A stretch of 64,000 nucleotides of DNA, taken from positions 620,001 through 684,000 of the forward strand of contig NZ_JBHSTP010000002.1 in NCBI RefSeq assembly GCF_042660285.1. The letters run 5' to 3'. Positions 8,355 to 16,444 of this stretch are shown in pieces. Position 1 is the first letter of the stretch. Each line of letters opens with the position of its first letter. Under the pieces are notes generated by a model that worked only from the letters and a program-made list of their open reading frames with translations, ran no database searches and was not told the DNA's origin. Position numbers and translations under genes: made by a program. This DNA comes from Luethyella okanaganae. GTDB taxonomy: Bacteria > Actinomycetota > Actinomycetes > Actinomycetales > Microbacteriaceae.

Positions 8355-8957
8355 ATGAGCAGATCCAATGCGCCGACCTTGCGACGGACGGTTCTGCTTG
8401 TCGCTGCTCTCAATCTCGGGTATTTCGGTGTGGAGTTCACCGTCGCGACCTTCATCGGGTCGGTCTCACTTTTTGCCGACAGCGTCGACTTCCTCGAGGA
8501 CTCCAGTATCAATCTATTGATCTTCTTCGCCGCCGCTTGGTCTCTTCGCCGGCAGGCGTGGGTCGGCAGCATTCTGGCCTTCGTCATCCTCGTCCCGGCA
8601 TTGGCAACCATCTGGATCGCGATCCTCAAGATCCTCGACCCTGTCGCCCCTGAACCGCTTCCGCTCACCGCCGCCGCGGTCGGGGCGCTAGTCGTCAACG
8701 TGCTCTGCGCGTTCCTCCTCGTTCGTCATCGCAGTACTCACGGCAGCATGGCCAAGGCCGCATGGCTTTCCGCACGTAACGACGCCTTCGCCAACCTCGC
8801 CATCATCGCCGTGGGCATAGTCACGATCTGGATTCAGAGCGGATGGTTCGACATCGTCATCGGCTTGGCGATCGGGCTCCTCAACGCTGATGCAGCGCGC
8901 GCGGTGTGGCGTACCGCCCGGTCCGAGCACCTCACCGCACGATCCGCGACCCCTTAG
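8355..8957 (+). CDS. Cation diffusion facilitator family transporter
   Basis: 200 residues from ATG 8355 (an in-frame GTG is one codon earlier; a longer frame to 8277 adds an unlikely polar leader). Six predicted membrane helices with the CDF metal site in helix 2 (ADSVDFLEDSSINLL) and a matching site in helix 5 (SARNDAFANLAII). These Asp residues coordinate a divalent cation (Zn, Co, Cd or Mn) exchanged for protons. It lacks the long C-terminal cytoplasmic domain, a short CDF form. Neighbouring arsenic genes suggest a small metal-resistance patch. Confidence 0.85.
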   Translation: MSRSNAPTLRRTVLLVAALNLGYFGVEFTVATFIGSVSLFADSVDFLEDSSINLLIFFAAAWSLRRQAWVGSILAFVILVPALATIWIAILKILDPVAPEPLPLTAAAVGALVVNVLCAFLLVRHRSTHGSMAKAAWLSARNDAFANLAIIAVGIVTIWIQSGWFDIVIGLAIGLLNADAARAVWRTARSEHLTARSATP

Positions 8958-9012
8958 GCAGGCCGGTGGTCGACTGCCAACGGGCGGGTGGGCCGTGGTG
9001 TCTCTTTCGTGG

Positions 9013-9687
9013 TCATGCTGCGGTGAGGCGTTGGGCGAGGTCGCCGACGCGCTGGGCGAGGTTCTCGAACGCGGCGTCGAACGCCTGATCGGTGGCGATA
9101 CGGACGGGATCGGGGATCGACCAGTGCAGGCCGCCGAGGTTGCCGAGCTCCTCGTGGGCCTTGTCGCAGACGGTGACCACGAAATCGTCACTGATGAGCA
9201 CGTCGGACAGCAGCCGGGGTTTGGCGATTCGCAGGGGCATGTCGTGGCGGTGGGCGGCGGCGATCGCGCCGGGTTCGATCCGGTCGGCCGGGTGGGTGCC
9301 GGCTGAGGCGACGGGAATCGGGCTGTGGCGTCTCCAGAGTGCGGCGGCGAGCTGGGAGCGGGCGGAGTTGGCGGTGCAGACGAACACCACCCGGCGGGCG
9401 CTGCCGATCGCGCCCGGTGTGAGCCCGTCGAAGGCGGCCGGAAGGAGGCGGACGTAGCTGCGACGCCGATCGGCCTCCGACCGGGACCGGGCGACTATCC
9501 CCTCGCCCTCGAGCACGTTCAAGTGATGCGCCAACAGATTCGACGGCATTCCGAGGCTCTGCTGCAACTCGGTCGGCGTCAGGTCGCCGAGGCTGAGCAG
9601 ATCCACTACCCGCAACCGGGCAGGGTCCGCCAGCGCGGCGTGCCGCGCGGCCCGCCGCTCCAACTGACGAGTTCCATCAACTTTCAT
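9013..9687 (-). CDS. ArsR-ArsC fusion: arsenic-responsive repressor fused to LMW-PTP-type arsenate reductase
   Basis: 224 residues from ATG 9687. Residues ~10-85 are an ArsR winged helix (TPTELQQSLGMPSNLLAHHLNVL). Residues ~97-224 are a low-molecular-weight phosphatase-like arsenate reductase with the P-loop VCTANSARS (C104-X5-R110) and the IPDP acid loop (D193). Cys174 (VTVCDK) is a possible resolving Cys. One polypeptide could thus repress the promoter and reduce arsenate to arsenite. The gene is divergent from an aquaglyceroporin across a short operator region. A longer open frame beyond 9687 is antisense to the aquaporin and was not used. Confidence 0.92.
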   Translation of the reverse strand: MKVDGTRQLERRAARHAALADPARLRVVDLLSLGDLTPTELQQSLGMPSNLLAHHLNVLEGEGIVARSRSEADRRRSYVRLLPAAFDGLTPGAIGSARRVVFVCTANSARSQLAAALWRRHSPIPVASAGTHPADRIEPGAIAAAHRHDMPLRIAKPRLLSDVLISDDFVVTVCDKAHEELGNLGGLHWSIPDPVRIATDQAFDAAFENLAQRVGDLAQRLTAA

Positions 9688-9694
9688 TGCCTCA

Positions 9695-9726
9695 ATCTTG
9701 ACTGAGCAATCTCTTTGAGTCAAGAT
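9695..9726. promoter_or_regulatory. ArsR operator in the divergent ars promoter
   Basis: Perfect 9-bp inverted repeat ATCTTGACT (9695-9703) and AGTCAAGAT (9718-9726), 14-base spacer, lying between the divergent starts at 9687 and 9736. Placement and symmetry fit autoregulation by the adjacent ArsR domain and control of the channel gene. Confidence 0.75.
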
Positions 9727-9735
9727 GACACCGAC

Positions 9736-10461
9736 ATGAACATGACAATCGCTACTGCCGCCCGCCCGCACCTCTGGCGTCGCCTGGCCGCCGAGTTTCT
9801 CGGCACCGGGCTGTTGGTGGCGATCGTGATCGGCTCCGGTATCGCCGCATCCTGCCTTTCCCCGTACGACATTGGGCTGCAGCTGCTGGAGAACAGCGTC
9901 GCCACCGCCCTCGGGCTGACCGTGCTGATCCTGGTGCTCGCACCCGTCTCGGGGGCGCACTTCAACCCGGTCGTGACCCTGGCGGACTGGTGGCTCGGCC
10001 GCCGCACCGGACACCTCCCCCTGGTCGACGTGGCCGGCTACGTCGTGGCGCAGATCCTCGGCGGCCTCGGCGGTGCGGCCCTGGCGAACACGATGTTCGA
10101 GACCGCGACCTCGTTCTCGACGACCGAGCGGGTCGCCGGTGGGCACCTGGTCGGCGAGGTCGTCGCCACCGCCGGGCTGGTGCTGGTGATCTTCGCCCTG
10201 GCCCGCACCCGCCGCGGCCACATTGTCGCACCCGCGGTCGGAGCCTACATCGGGGCCGCATACTGGTTCACAAGCTCCACCTCGTTCGCTAACCCCGCCG
10301 TCACGATCGGCCGGATCTTCTCCGACACCTTTGCCGGCATCGCCCCAGCCTCCGTGCTGCCGTTCATCGGAATGCAACTGGCCGGCGGCCTGGTCGGCAT
10401 CCTTCTCGTCGTCCTGTTCTTTCCCACCACCCGTCCTCCAGCCGCACCGCGGCTGGCCTGA
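9736..10461 (+). CDS. MIP-family aquaglyceroporin, probable arsenite channel
   Basis: 241 residues from ATG 9736; an earlier in-frame TTG at 9715 would lie inside the operator. Six membrane helices and two half-helix motifs: HFNPVV (first box NPV instead of NPA, ~77-79) and FANPAV (~186-188). AqpS-type channels next to ArsC let arsenite formed in the cell flow out, replacing an ArsB or Acr3 pump. The position opposite ArsR-ArsC, sharing its operator, supports this role here. Solute selectivity is inferred. Confidence 0.9.
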   Translation: MNMTIATAARPHLWRRLAAEFLGTGLLVAIVIGSGIAASCLSPYDIGLQLLENSVATALGLTVLILVLAPVSGAHFNPVVTLADWWLGRRTGHLPLVDVAGYVVAQILGGLGGAALANTMFETATSFSTTERVAGGHLVGEVVATAGLVLVIFALARTRRGHIVAPAVGAYIGAAYWFTSSTSFANPAVTIGRIFSDTFAGIAPASVLPFIGMQLAGGLVGILLVVLFFPTTRPPAAPRLA

Positions 10462-10487
10462 GACACCACCAAAGGGCACGCACCCTC

Positions 10488-10606
10488 ATGCGTCTCTTTG
10501 CGATCGCGAAGGCGACGCCGGCATCTCCGCCGCCCTCCGCGCCCGCGAACTCAACCCTGCAACCGACGTCACCGTCGTGGTTGCCGACGCCTACCCGAAT
10601 TTTTCC
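10488..10606 (+). pseudogene. Truncated FAD-dependent oxidoreductase of the ars cluster
   Basis: The ATG at 10488 lies behind AAAGGG. After ~7 codons the frame is lost (apparent 2-base deletion in the GGG-dinucleotide motif), then DAGISAALRARELNPATDV followed by VADAYPNFS appears in the next frame. This is the N-terminal Rossmann segment of CoA-disulfide-reductase/NADH-oxidase-like flavoproteins that often follow ars genes. Homology stops abruptly at about 10606, and the remaining ~400 residues are absent. Confidence 0.7.
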
Positions 10607-10783
10607 TTAGCTAAGGATTACCTAAAGGTAACCATGGCAACCGGCGAATCGCTTTTCACCTGGCAGAGTGCCTGATATAAGCGGATCGGCAGCTGCCGAC
10701 CAGGGCCGTTGATCGCTCCGACAGTCGAGCATCGTCTGCATGCGATACGACAGACAGGAGAAGAAGACAGACAGGAGAAGAAT

Positions 10784-11244
10784 ATGAAAGCCAACCCCGC
10801 GCTGAACAGATCAACGTCGATGATCTTTGCCGTGGCGCTGCTGATCGTCGGCGTATCCGTGATCGGGCTGCAGGCGGGCACGGCCGCGTTGGCGGATGCT
10901 CCACGCTTGAGGTGCTCAGCGATGGGACCGGGCTTCTCACTGTTCCCATCGTGAACGAGTCATTCGGAGTGCTCTCCATCGCGAGCGCATCCACCGACAG
11001 CGCCGTCTCCGTTACGGACAAGAGCTTCGTGCCATGGTCGACGACGTGGGGCGGGACGAAGCAGCGCATCTCCTCCGTGACCTTTGATGTGACCGACTTC
11101 AGCGGGGGCACAAGCGTTGCTACGTTCAGCCCCAGCTCGGAATACGCCAACTTCCTGCTCTACGCGGGCGACAAGGGCCGGGACCGCATCTCGTTGTCGA
11201 CTACGACAGCGCCACCTGACTCCGACGCGACTCCATCCGAATGA
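10784..11244 (+). pseudogene. Secreted protein gene with a single-base frameshift
   Basis: ATG 10784 opens a signal-peptide sequence (hydrophobic core ~14-30, cleavage near ALADA) but the frame ends at 10954. The +2 frame then continues smoothly from STLEVLSDGTG (~10897) to a stop at 11244, giving an intact-looking 153-residue product if one base is restored near 10893-10898. It resembles small actinobacterial exported proteins placed beside surface proteins. A sequencing error cannot be excluded. Confidence 0.6.
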
Positions 11245-11431
11245 ACTGACACGCCCTCCGCGCTCCACTCAGGTGAGCAGAAACGCCTCCGTGCGGATGT
11301 CGTGCTCGATGAAATAGATCCCTTGAGCACCTGACCGCTCCGGCGTGTGGGCCGGACAAGCCGGATCCCGCACGCGCAGGAGCGGTCAGAATCGACAGCG
11401 CCCACAGCACGAGCCAACAGAGAACCCGGTA

Positions 11432-13324
11432 ATGCCCAGAACCCGACGCACGCTTTCTTCCTCGCTCACCGCCGCCGCGCTCATCACCGGGCTGACGATC
11501 GGGATGCCCACCGGCGCATACGCTGCGAACGCAGGCCCGGCGCTCCTTGCGCCAAGCGTCACGACTCAGCCGGCGTCGGCAACTGCGGTTGAAGCAGAGG
11601 ATGCGGGTTTCACGATCGCCTTCATCGGTGGTCCGGAGCCAACAGTCCAGTGGGAGCGATCGGACGACGAAGGCGCGACATGGGAGGCCATCCAAGGCGC
11701 GAACAACGACACCGCAACGACGGACACCCTCGCGTTGACCGGGGTGACCACCGACGACTCGGGCGCTCAGTTCCGCGCGTCGGTCGTCAACGACGGGGGA
11801 GCCGTTACGAGTGAGGCAGCGACACTGACTGTTACGCCTGTGACCGCCGAGGTGCCGGACGGCTCTAATACTGATGCGCCGGATGCGTCAGCTACCGCCC
11901 CAGCATCCATGGACGTGGACGCGTCGGCTCCTACGGGAGTCGGGAATTCCCCCCAAGAAGTGGAGACATCGGACTCGGATGGCGCCGCGCTCACGGACGG
12001 CGCTCGGGGTGTCTCCGCCACCGCGCCCGACGTCGTCAACGGAAAGCGCATCACCTCCCCAAGCGCGCTGGCGTCGTCGGCGACGCCGGCTCCAGGCACT
12101 TACACGATCACCGCTAACCCCTATGTCCCCCCAGGTGTCTCAGCCACGGTCTCTGCAGAAGTGGGCGCATTGCTGGGCGTCTCGCTGATCGCCTCGCTGA
12201 TCGTCTCGCTGATCGTCTCGCTGATCGCCTCGCTCCAGAGGGCTAGGCTTGACGCCTCGCGGTCGACGACCGGCGATGAATACGAGCTCGCCACAGCGGC
12301 GTTCGTGCCTTCGTTCGTGACGATACAGGTCTTCGAAGTATGGAGCATCAACCAGATCCCCGGTTTCCAGACAGTCGATCTTGCCGGGCAGGCGCTCGCC
12401 TCGGTGTCGCCTCCCACCGACCACGCAAACCCGCTGGCGTACCTTCTCTCAGACGGAACCCGCGAACAACTGCGGGTCACCACGGTCGAGCAGGGCGAAG
12501 TTGCTTTCGAGACCCGAAAACTAGGCACGATCGTCGTCATCGACGGCGATTCCGGAACGGCATGGCAGCACACGAAGACGTTCGCCAGCGATGTCGGGAC
12601 CACGATGAGCTACTGGACTACCGGCAAGCTCGAAGCGTCGAGCCTCAGAATGGGCTACGACACCCTCGACGCCCTCGGTCTGTTCTCCTCGTTCCTCGGT
12701 GAGGAGTCATCGACCCAGCGGGAGGCGGAGACGATCGCGGCCTTGAGGGACGACGGCGATTACACGGATCCGGAAGTCCACCTGTACACCTTCGGGCTCG
12801 ACATGAGCCTCGAGAACCTGCCGCACGCGACCACCGCGAAACGCCGCTCGTTTATGCTCCCTCTCGGGAACGGGAAGAACAGCTTGTCCGGCACGGTGCC
12901 GGTGGGGAGCTCGGATGATTCCGTGTACCTCGTGAGCGGGACGGTGGGCGAAGGGATCACGGTCGCGGTGAAGCTCGACGAGGCGAACAACGGCACTACG
13001 GCCGCCTTCGACTTGGTCAACAGAGACGAGAACACCCTGGCCACAGGGTCCATGCCCCAGCGCGCGTTGTGGAACGCGGCGACGGGCAAGAGCAACGACA
13101 TCGACACCGAGCAGACCGAAGACACCGAGATCGCCTACGTCGTGGTGGTTCACGAGGCCCCGACGTTGATCGAGAAGCCAAACGCCGCAGAGGGTCTCGT
13201 GTATGACGGCACCACACAGATCGGCCTGACCGAGCGCGAAGGTCACGTTCTGAGCATCGCCCCCTCCGCGACCGACGCGGGGGACTATGTCGCACAGTCC
13301 ACACTGAAGGACGGCCACGTGTGA
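11432..13324 (+). CDS. Large secreted Ig-like domain protein
   Basis: 630 residues from ATG 11432; upstream codons of the frame lack signal-peptide character. A Sec signal (cleavage near AYAAN, ~35) is followed by an Ig-like domain (~48-130: VTTQPASATAV, TVQWERSDDEG, ATLTVT), a Ser/Thr/Ala-rich linker, an odd hydrophobic repeat (~251-268), and a ~330-residue unknown region rich in Asp and Thr. The C-terminus has an MBG/YDG-type repeat (LVYDGTTQIGL, DAGDYVAQSTLKDG) that ends abruptly, with no LPXTG or membrane anchor. Probably surface-exposed or released; perhaps 3'-truncated. Confidence 0.8.
   Translation: MPRTRRTLSSSLTAAALITGLTIGMPTGAYAANAGPALLAPSVTTQPASATAVEAEDAGFTIAFIGGPEPTVQWERSDDEGATWEAIQGANNDTATTDTLALTGVTTDDSGAQFRASVVNDGGAVTSEAATLTVTPVTAEVPDGSNTDAPDASATAPASMDVDASAPTGVGNSPQEVETSDSDGAALTDGARGVSATAPDVVNGKRITSPSALASSATPAPGTYTITANPYVPPGVSATVSAEVGALLGVSLIASLIVSLIVSLIASLQRARLDASRSTTGDEYELATAAFVPSFVTIQVFEVWSINQIPGFQTVDLAGQALASVSPPTDHANPLAYLLSDGTREQLRVTTVEQGEVAFETRKLGTIVVIDGDSGTAWQHTKTFASDVGTTMSYWTTGKLEASSLRMGYDTLDALGLFSSFLGEESSTQREAETIAALRDDGDYTDPEVHLYTFGLDMSLENLPHATTAKRRSFMLPLGNGKNSLSGTVPVGSSDDSVYLVSGTVGEGITVAVKLDEANNGTTAAFDLVNRDENTLATGSMPQRALWNAATGKSNDIDTEQTEDTEIAYVVVVHEAPTLIEKPNAAEGLVYDGTTQIGLTEREGHVLSIAPSATDAGDYVAQSTLKDGHV
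12181..12234 (+). repeat. 12-bp tandem repeat encoding SLI(A/V)
   Basis: Four full copies and a half copy of CTCGCTGATCG(C/T). In frame it encodes alternating SLIA and SLIV tetrapeptides, making a short artificial-looking membrane-like stretch inside an otherwise polar secreted protein. Likely expandable by slippage. Confidence 0.85.
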
Positions 13325-14001
13325 TCAGACGGAACGACAGCTTGACAGGCGCCGTCTCGCTGTCATCGATCATGAGGCGATCTCCCGTGTTCGCAGGCAT
13401 CCCCTCAGACGCGCACGATACGCTCCTGGAGGCCGTGCGCGCGTTCGTCCAGAACTATCGTCGAGGCGACATCCTGCTTCGGGTCGGGGACACCTCCAAC
13501 TTCTTTCCGATCGTGCTCTCGGGCACCATCCAGGCGGCGGCTCCCCGCGGCGTGCACAATCAGATCGTCGCACGCTTCGGCTGTGGGGAGTCCTTCGCCG
13601 AGGCCATTGTGGTCGCAGGGAGTCGATCACCGGTCGATGTCAGCGCGTTGACCGACAGCACCATCCTCCAGCTCCCCGCGCAGCGGATCGCGTCAAGCAA
13701 GCACCCCTGGGCAGCACAGCTGAACGCGAATCTGATGCATGAGATGTCGAAGAAGCTCGTCCACTTGAGTTTCAGGCTGAACCTCCTGAGCGAGCCGCGG
13801 ATGCGCACCCGTATCCTCCTGCACCTGGGCATATTGCCACCCCAACAGGACGGCGCGATCCACCTGCCCTTCAACCGTCAGGAGTGGGCCGATTATCTCT
13901 GCGTGAACTCGAAGGCCTTGTTGCGAGAGCTTCGGCGCATGCAGGATGATCGGCTGCTCGCCATCGAGAAGCGCCGTATACGATTGCTGAACATAGACTA
14001 G
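13321..14001 (+). CDS. Crp/Fnr-family transcriptional regulator
   Basis: 226 residues from a GTG overlapping the preceding stop by 4 bases (GTGA); Met18 is an alternative start. Residues ~25-135 form a cyclic-nucleotide-binding fold (GDILLRVGDTSNFFPIVLSG, GESFAEAIV), and ~150-226 the Crp-type winged helix (HLPFNRQEWADYLCVNSKALLRELRRM). No Fnr-type N-terminal Cys cluster, so oxygen sensing by iron-sulfur is unlikely; the effector is unknown. Overlap with the secreted-protein gene suggests cotranscription. The stop codon is followed within 4 bases by a 14-unit repeat array. Confidence 0.88.
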   Translation: MIRRNDSLTGAVSLSSIMRRSPVFAGIPSDAHDTLLEAVRAFVQNYRRGDILLRVGDTSNFFPIVLSGTIQAAAPRGVHNQIVARFGCGESFAEAIVVAGSRSPVDVSALTDSTILQLPAQRIASSKHPWAAQLNANLMHEMSKKLVHLSFRLNLLSEPRMRTRILLHLGILPPQQDGAIHLPFNRQEWADYLCVNSKALLRELRRMQDDRLLAIEKRRIRLLNID

Positions 14002-14004
14002 GCT

Positions 14005-14102
14005 CCCGTGGCCCGTGGCCCGTGGCCCGTGGCCCGTGGCCCGTGGCCCGTGGCCCGTGGCCCGTGGCCCGTGGCCCGTGGCCCGTGGCCCGTGGCCCGT
14101 GG
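14005..14102. repeat. Perfect 14-copy tandem repeat of CCCGTGG
   Basis: 98 bases, exactly 14 uninterrupted 7-bp units, beginning 4 bases after the Crp/Fnr stop codon. Length 7 is not a codon multiple, so copies added to a coding region would shift frame; here it is non-coding. Such a pure array is likely to vary in copy number between isolates. Confidence 0.97.
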
Positions 14103-14275
14103 GTCTCCCGTGATCGTGGGGGGCGTGGCTCGGCCGTGTACACCGCGGGCGTCGCCCAGAACTCGAATCCCAAGAGATGCCTGCAACTCACGGTAACGTT
14201 CACCATAATCACCTCACCGATACCGTGGTTCGATACCTATTCCGGTGGTTACTGCCGGTGAGAACCGAGGAGTCT

Positions 14276-14500
14276 ATGACTGCGTTAACAAGGGTTCGCT
14301 ATCTCTTCTCTCCTTGGTGGAGAATCGCATGGCTGATCGGCGGAATCCTGTGGTTGATCGGCCTCAACGCGGTCTTCATCGGCACTGGAGCCCACAATGA
14401 GTGGCTCGGTATCGCCTCTGTAGTACCGGTCTTGGCGTTGCTCGTTGACGTTGTCGTTCGTGATCGTCGATGGCACAGGGATCATCGCCAGGGCAAGTAG
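14276..14500 (+). CDS. Small two-helix membrane protein
   Basis: 74 residues from ATG 14276, which has GAGGAG about 5 bases upstream. Two hydrophobic segments (~15-34 and ~42-61) and a basic C-terminus (RRWHRDHRQGK), so the tail is probably cytoplasmic. No family recognised. A terminator-like hairpin follows. Confidence 0.65.
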   Translation: MTALTRVRYLFSPWWRIAWLIGGILWLIGLNAVFIGTGAHNEWLGIASVVPVLALLVDVVVRDRRWHRDHRQGK

Positions 14501-14515
14501 AGAAGTCACAAGAAA

Positions 14516-14549
14516 CGCCCCGGGTCTTGGAGGCTCCGAACCCGGGGCG
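14516..14549. terminator. GC-rich hairpin after the small membrane protein
   Basis: Perfect 10-bp stem CGCCCCGGGT/ACCCGGGGCG at 14516-14525 and 14540-14549 with a 14-base loop, 15 bases beyond the stop. There is no T-run, as is common for actinobacterial terminators. Confidence 0.6.
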
Positions 14550-14871
14550 CTTCGCCCACAACGCAGAGTTCGCTGCCCGTCTTCTCCTTACCGACACACC
14601 ACCGTCCCGGCACGCCTCCACTGCCTCCACTGCCTCCACCGCAACCGACCCCGTGGACCTCGTCGGCCGCGGGAATCAAGCAGGACCTGTCCCACGCGCT
14701 TGAGGTACACGGCCAACGATCCGCAAACACCGCTCATGGGGCAAGCGAGGGGGCACCGAGTACGTCTTCGCACGTATCGGGATGTAGGCGAGCGCGGACG
14801 CTACCCCCGAAGATCATTGATTTCATGCGGATCGCCATCCGCGAACGCCGAGTGGACGAAGAACATACGGA
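14550..14871. other. Intergenic region without a supported gene
   Basis: Contains three near-tandem copies of TGCCTCCAC around 14612-14640. Short open frames here have no start site or family resemblance; the plus-strand tail ending at 14880 looks protein-like (FMRIAIRERRVDEEH) but is too short to assign. Confidence 0.4.
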
Positions 14872-15333
14872 TCAGCGTTGAGCAGGTCGACCCCTGGCCC
14901 TCATGACAACCCCAGCCTGGATGAGTTGGCGTCGGATGCTCTCGCGGGGGAGTGACAGTTCCTTCGCCGCGGCCGCGATAGACAAGCCCGACCTATATAG
15001 GTTGGCTGCCTTCTCGACGTCTCGTTCAGTCAGTGGTTCACGCCCGACCCGGCCACCAGCCCCGCGGACGGCTCGGCTAACCGTCAATCGATGGATGCCG
15101 AACTTGTCAGCTACCTCCTTGGCTGTACGGCCGGCTTGGTAGAGAGCAACAACCTCAGCCGTTTCTTTAGGGCCAAGTAGGCGTTGCCGGGGCGGGCTCG
15201 CTGGTGCTGTCAGTAGCAAATCTACTGGGTTCACCCCGGACGACAGCCTCTCGAGTTCATCCAGCAGGACCTGCGTACTTTTTAAGTCAGACCCTGATAG
15301 GGCAGGGTGGCGGGACTTGGACCATCTGATCAC
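14872..15333 (-). CDS. Helix-turn-helix DNA-binding protein (resolvase-HTH type)
   Basis: 153 residues. Two Hin-recombinase-like HTH units: ~55-90 (ETAEVVALYQAGRTAKEVAD then FGIHRLTVSRAVR) and ~100-145 (VEKAANLYRSGLSIAAAAKE then PRESIRRQL). Proteins of this kind, lacking the Ser-recombinase catalytic domain, are widespread in actinobacteria and often sit near mobile elements. It has no catalytic residues of its own, so it is either a regulator or a remnant of a recombinase fusion. Confidence 0.8.
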   Translation of the reverse strand: MIRWSKSRHPALSGSDLKSTQVLLDELERLSSGVNPVDLLLTAPASPPRQRLLGPKETAEVVALYQAGRTAKEVADKFGIHRLTVSRAVRGAGGRVGREPLTERDVEKAANLYRSGLSIAAAAKELSLPRESIRRQLIQAGVVMRARGRPAQR

Positions 15334-15367
15334 TACCGGGCTGTTGTAACGCGGTCAGAGGCCGAGT

Positions 15368-16444
15368 CTAGAGCCATGCCCTTACCGTCTGACGGAAATT
15401 TGCCGTGGCTGTTTCCAGGGAGGTCACGGAAATGTGCTCGTTGAGTGAATGCATTTGGGATGGCGATCCGGGGCCCCAGACCACGATCGGTATTCCCGGG
15501 AGCATTTGGGAGAGGACGGAGCCGTCGGTGAAGTATGTGGCTGGTGTGTCCGCGACCGGCGCAGGTAGTGATCGGACCCATTCGCCTGAGCGGTCCGTGC
15601 GAAGGGCTGGCAGGCGCAAAACAACGTCAACGGACTCCAGTTCTGGCTGGCTTTGCCACCATGCTAGGAGCTGGCCGCCGGCATCAATCGTCCGCATGTC
15701 TATGATTGCGGACGCTGCGTCGGGGACGATGTTCGGAGCTGTTCCTGCTTGAATGATTCCGAGGTTCCAGGTTTCGGCGCCGAGGAATCCATCGATTTGG
15801 ATCGGCAGTCCAGTCGTGGCCCGACCGAGGGTGGCCATTAGCTTGAGTGCGGCGTTTTCACCGAGGCCGGGGGCGCTCCCGTGGGCGGCGCGTCCGGCGG
15901 CAGTGGCTTCGATCCAAAGGGCCCCTCGATGCCCGGTGATCACCTGGTTTTCTGTCGCCTCCGGGATGATCACTGCGCCGACATCCAGATCTTGAAGGGA
16001 TCTAGAGGCGTCGGAGGCGCCCAGAGATCCGATTTCCTCGTCGCTGGTCAGCAGCAGGGCAACGGCGCGACCGAGGGCGGCGGCTTCAAGGAGGGCGATG
16101 GCGGCGGCGACGAGTCCCCCTTTCATATCGACGGCGCCGCGGCCATGGACGTTTCCGTCCACGGCGATGGGAGAGAACGGCGGGTTTGTCCACTGACTTT
16201 CGTCCCCTACCGGGACGGTGTCGACGTGGCAGGCGAAGACCAGATTTGGTCCGTTGGAACGGGTCGTGATCAGCGTCCAGGGGTACTCGTTCGGAGGCGC
16301 CGTCGTCACGTTCAGTCGGCGCTCTCGTTGGGTGAGTTCGGCCGCGACATGGCCTTGCAGGTGCCTTTGGGCTTCGGTGCGGCCGGAGGTTGTGTCGACG
16401 GCGATCAGCTCGAGGAGAAGGGCAATGCGGTCGGCCTGATTCAT
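15368..16444 (-). CDS. M20-family metallohydrolase (ArgE/DapE/CPG2-like)
   Basis: 358 residues, typical length. Metal ligands and catalytic residues in order: H73 and D75 in ACHVDTVPVG, D106 in GRGAVDMKGG, the Glu pair E136/E137 in TSDEEIGS; a dimerisation insert contains GHRGALWIEA and HGSAPG. Cytoplasmic hydrolase of an N-acyl amino acid or peptide. The start overlaps the LacI stop by 4 bases (ATGA), so it is expressed with that regulator and divergent from the sugar ABC operon. Substrate unknown. Confidence 0.9.
   Translation of the reverse strand: MNQADRIALLLELIAVDTTSGRTEAQRHLQGHVAAELTQRERRLNVTTAPPNEYPWTLITTRSNGPNLVFACHVDTVPVGDESQWTNPPFSPIAVDGNVHGRGAVDMKGGLVAAAIALLEAAALGRAVALLLTSDEEIGSLGASDASRSLQDLDVGAVIIPEATENQVITGHRGALWIEATAAGRAAHGSAPGLGENAALKLMATLGRATTGLPIQIDGFLGAETWNLGIIQAGTAPNIVPDAASAIIDMRTIDAGGQLLAWWQSQPELESVDVVLRLPALRTDRSGEWVRSLPAPVADTPATYFTDGSVLSQMLPGIPIVVWGPGSPSQMHSLNEHISVTSLETATANFRQTVRAWL

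Noticed and set aside
9688..10479. N-terminal extension of the ArsR-ArsC frame to 488 residues
   Set aside because: The extension is antisense to the aquaporin gene, has biased Gly/Asp/Gln composition, and would place the operator inside the coding sequence.
14005..14102. Overlapping ORFs through the CCCGTGG array on both strands
   Set aside because: They are repeats of ARGPWPVARGPWP-like peptide caused by the 7-mer repeat; no start site or function is supported.
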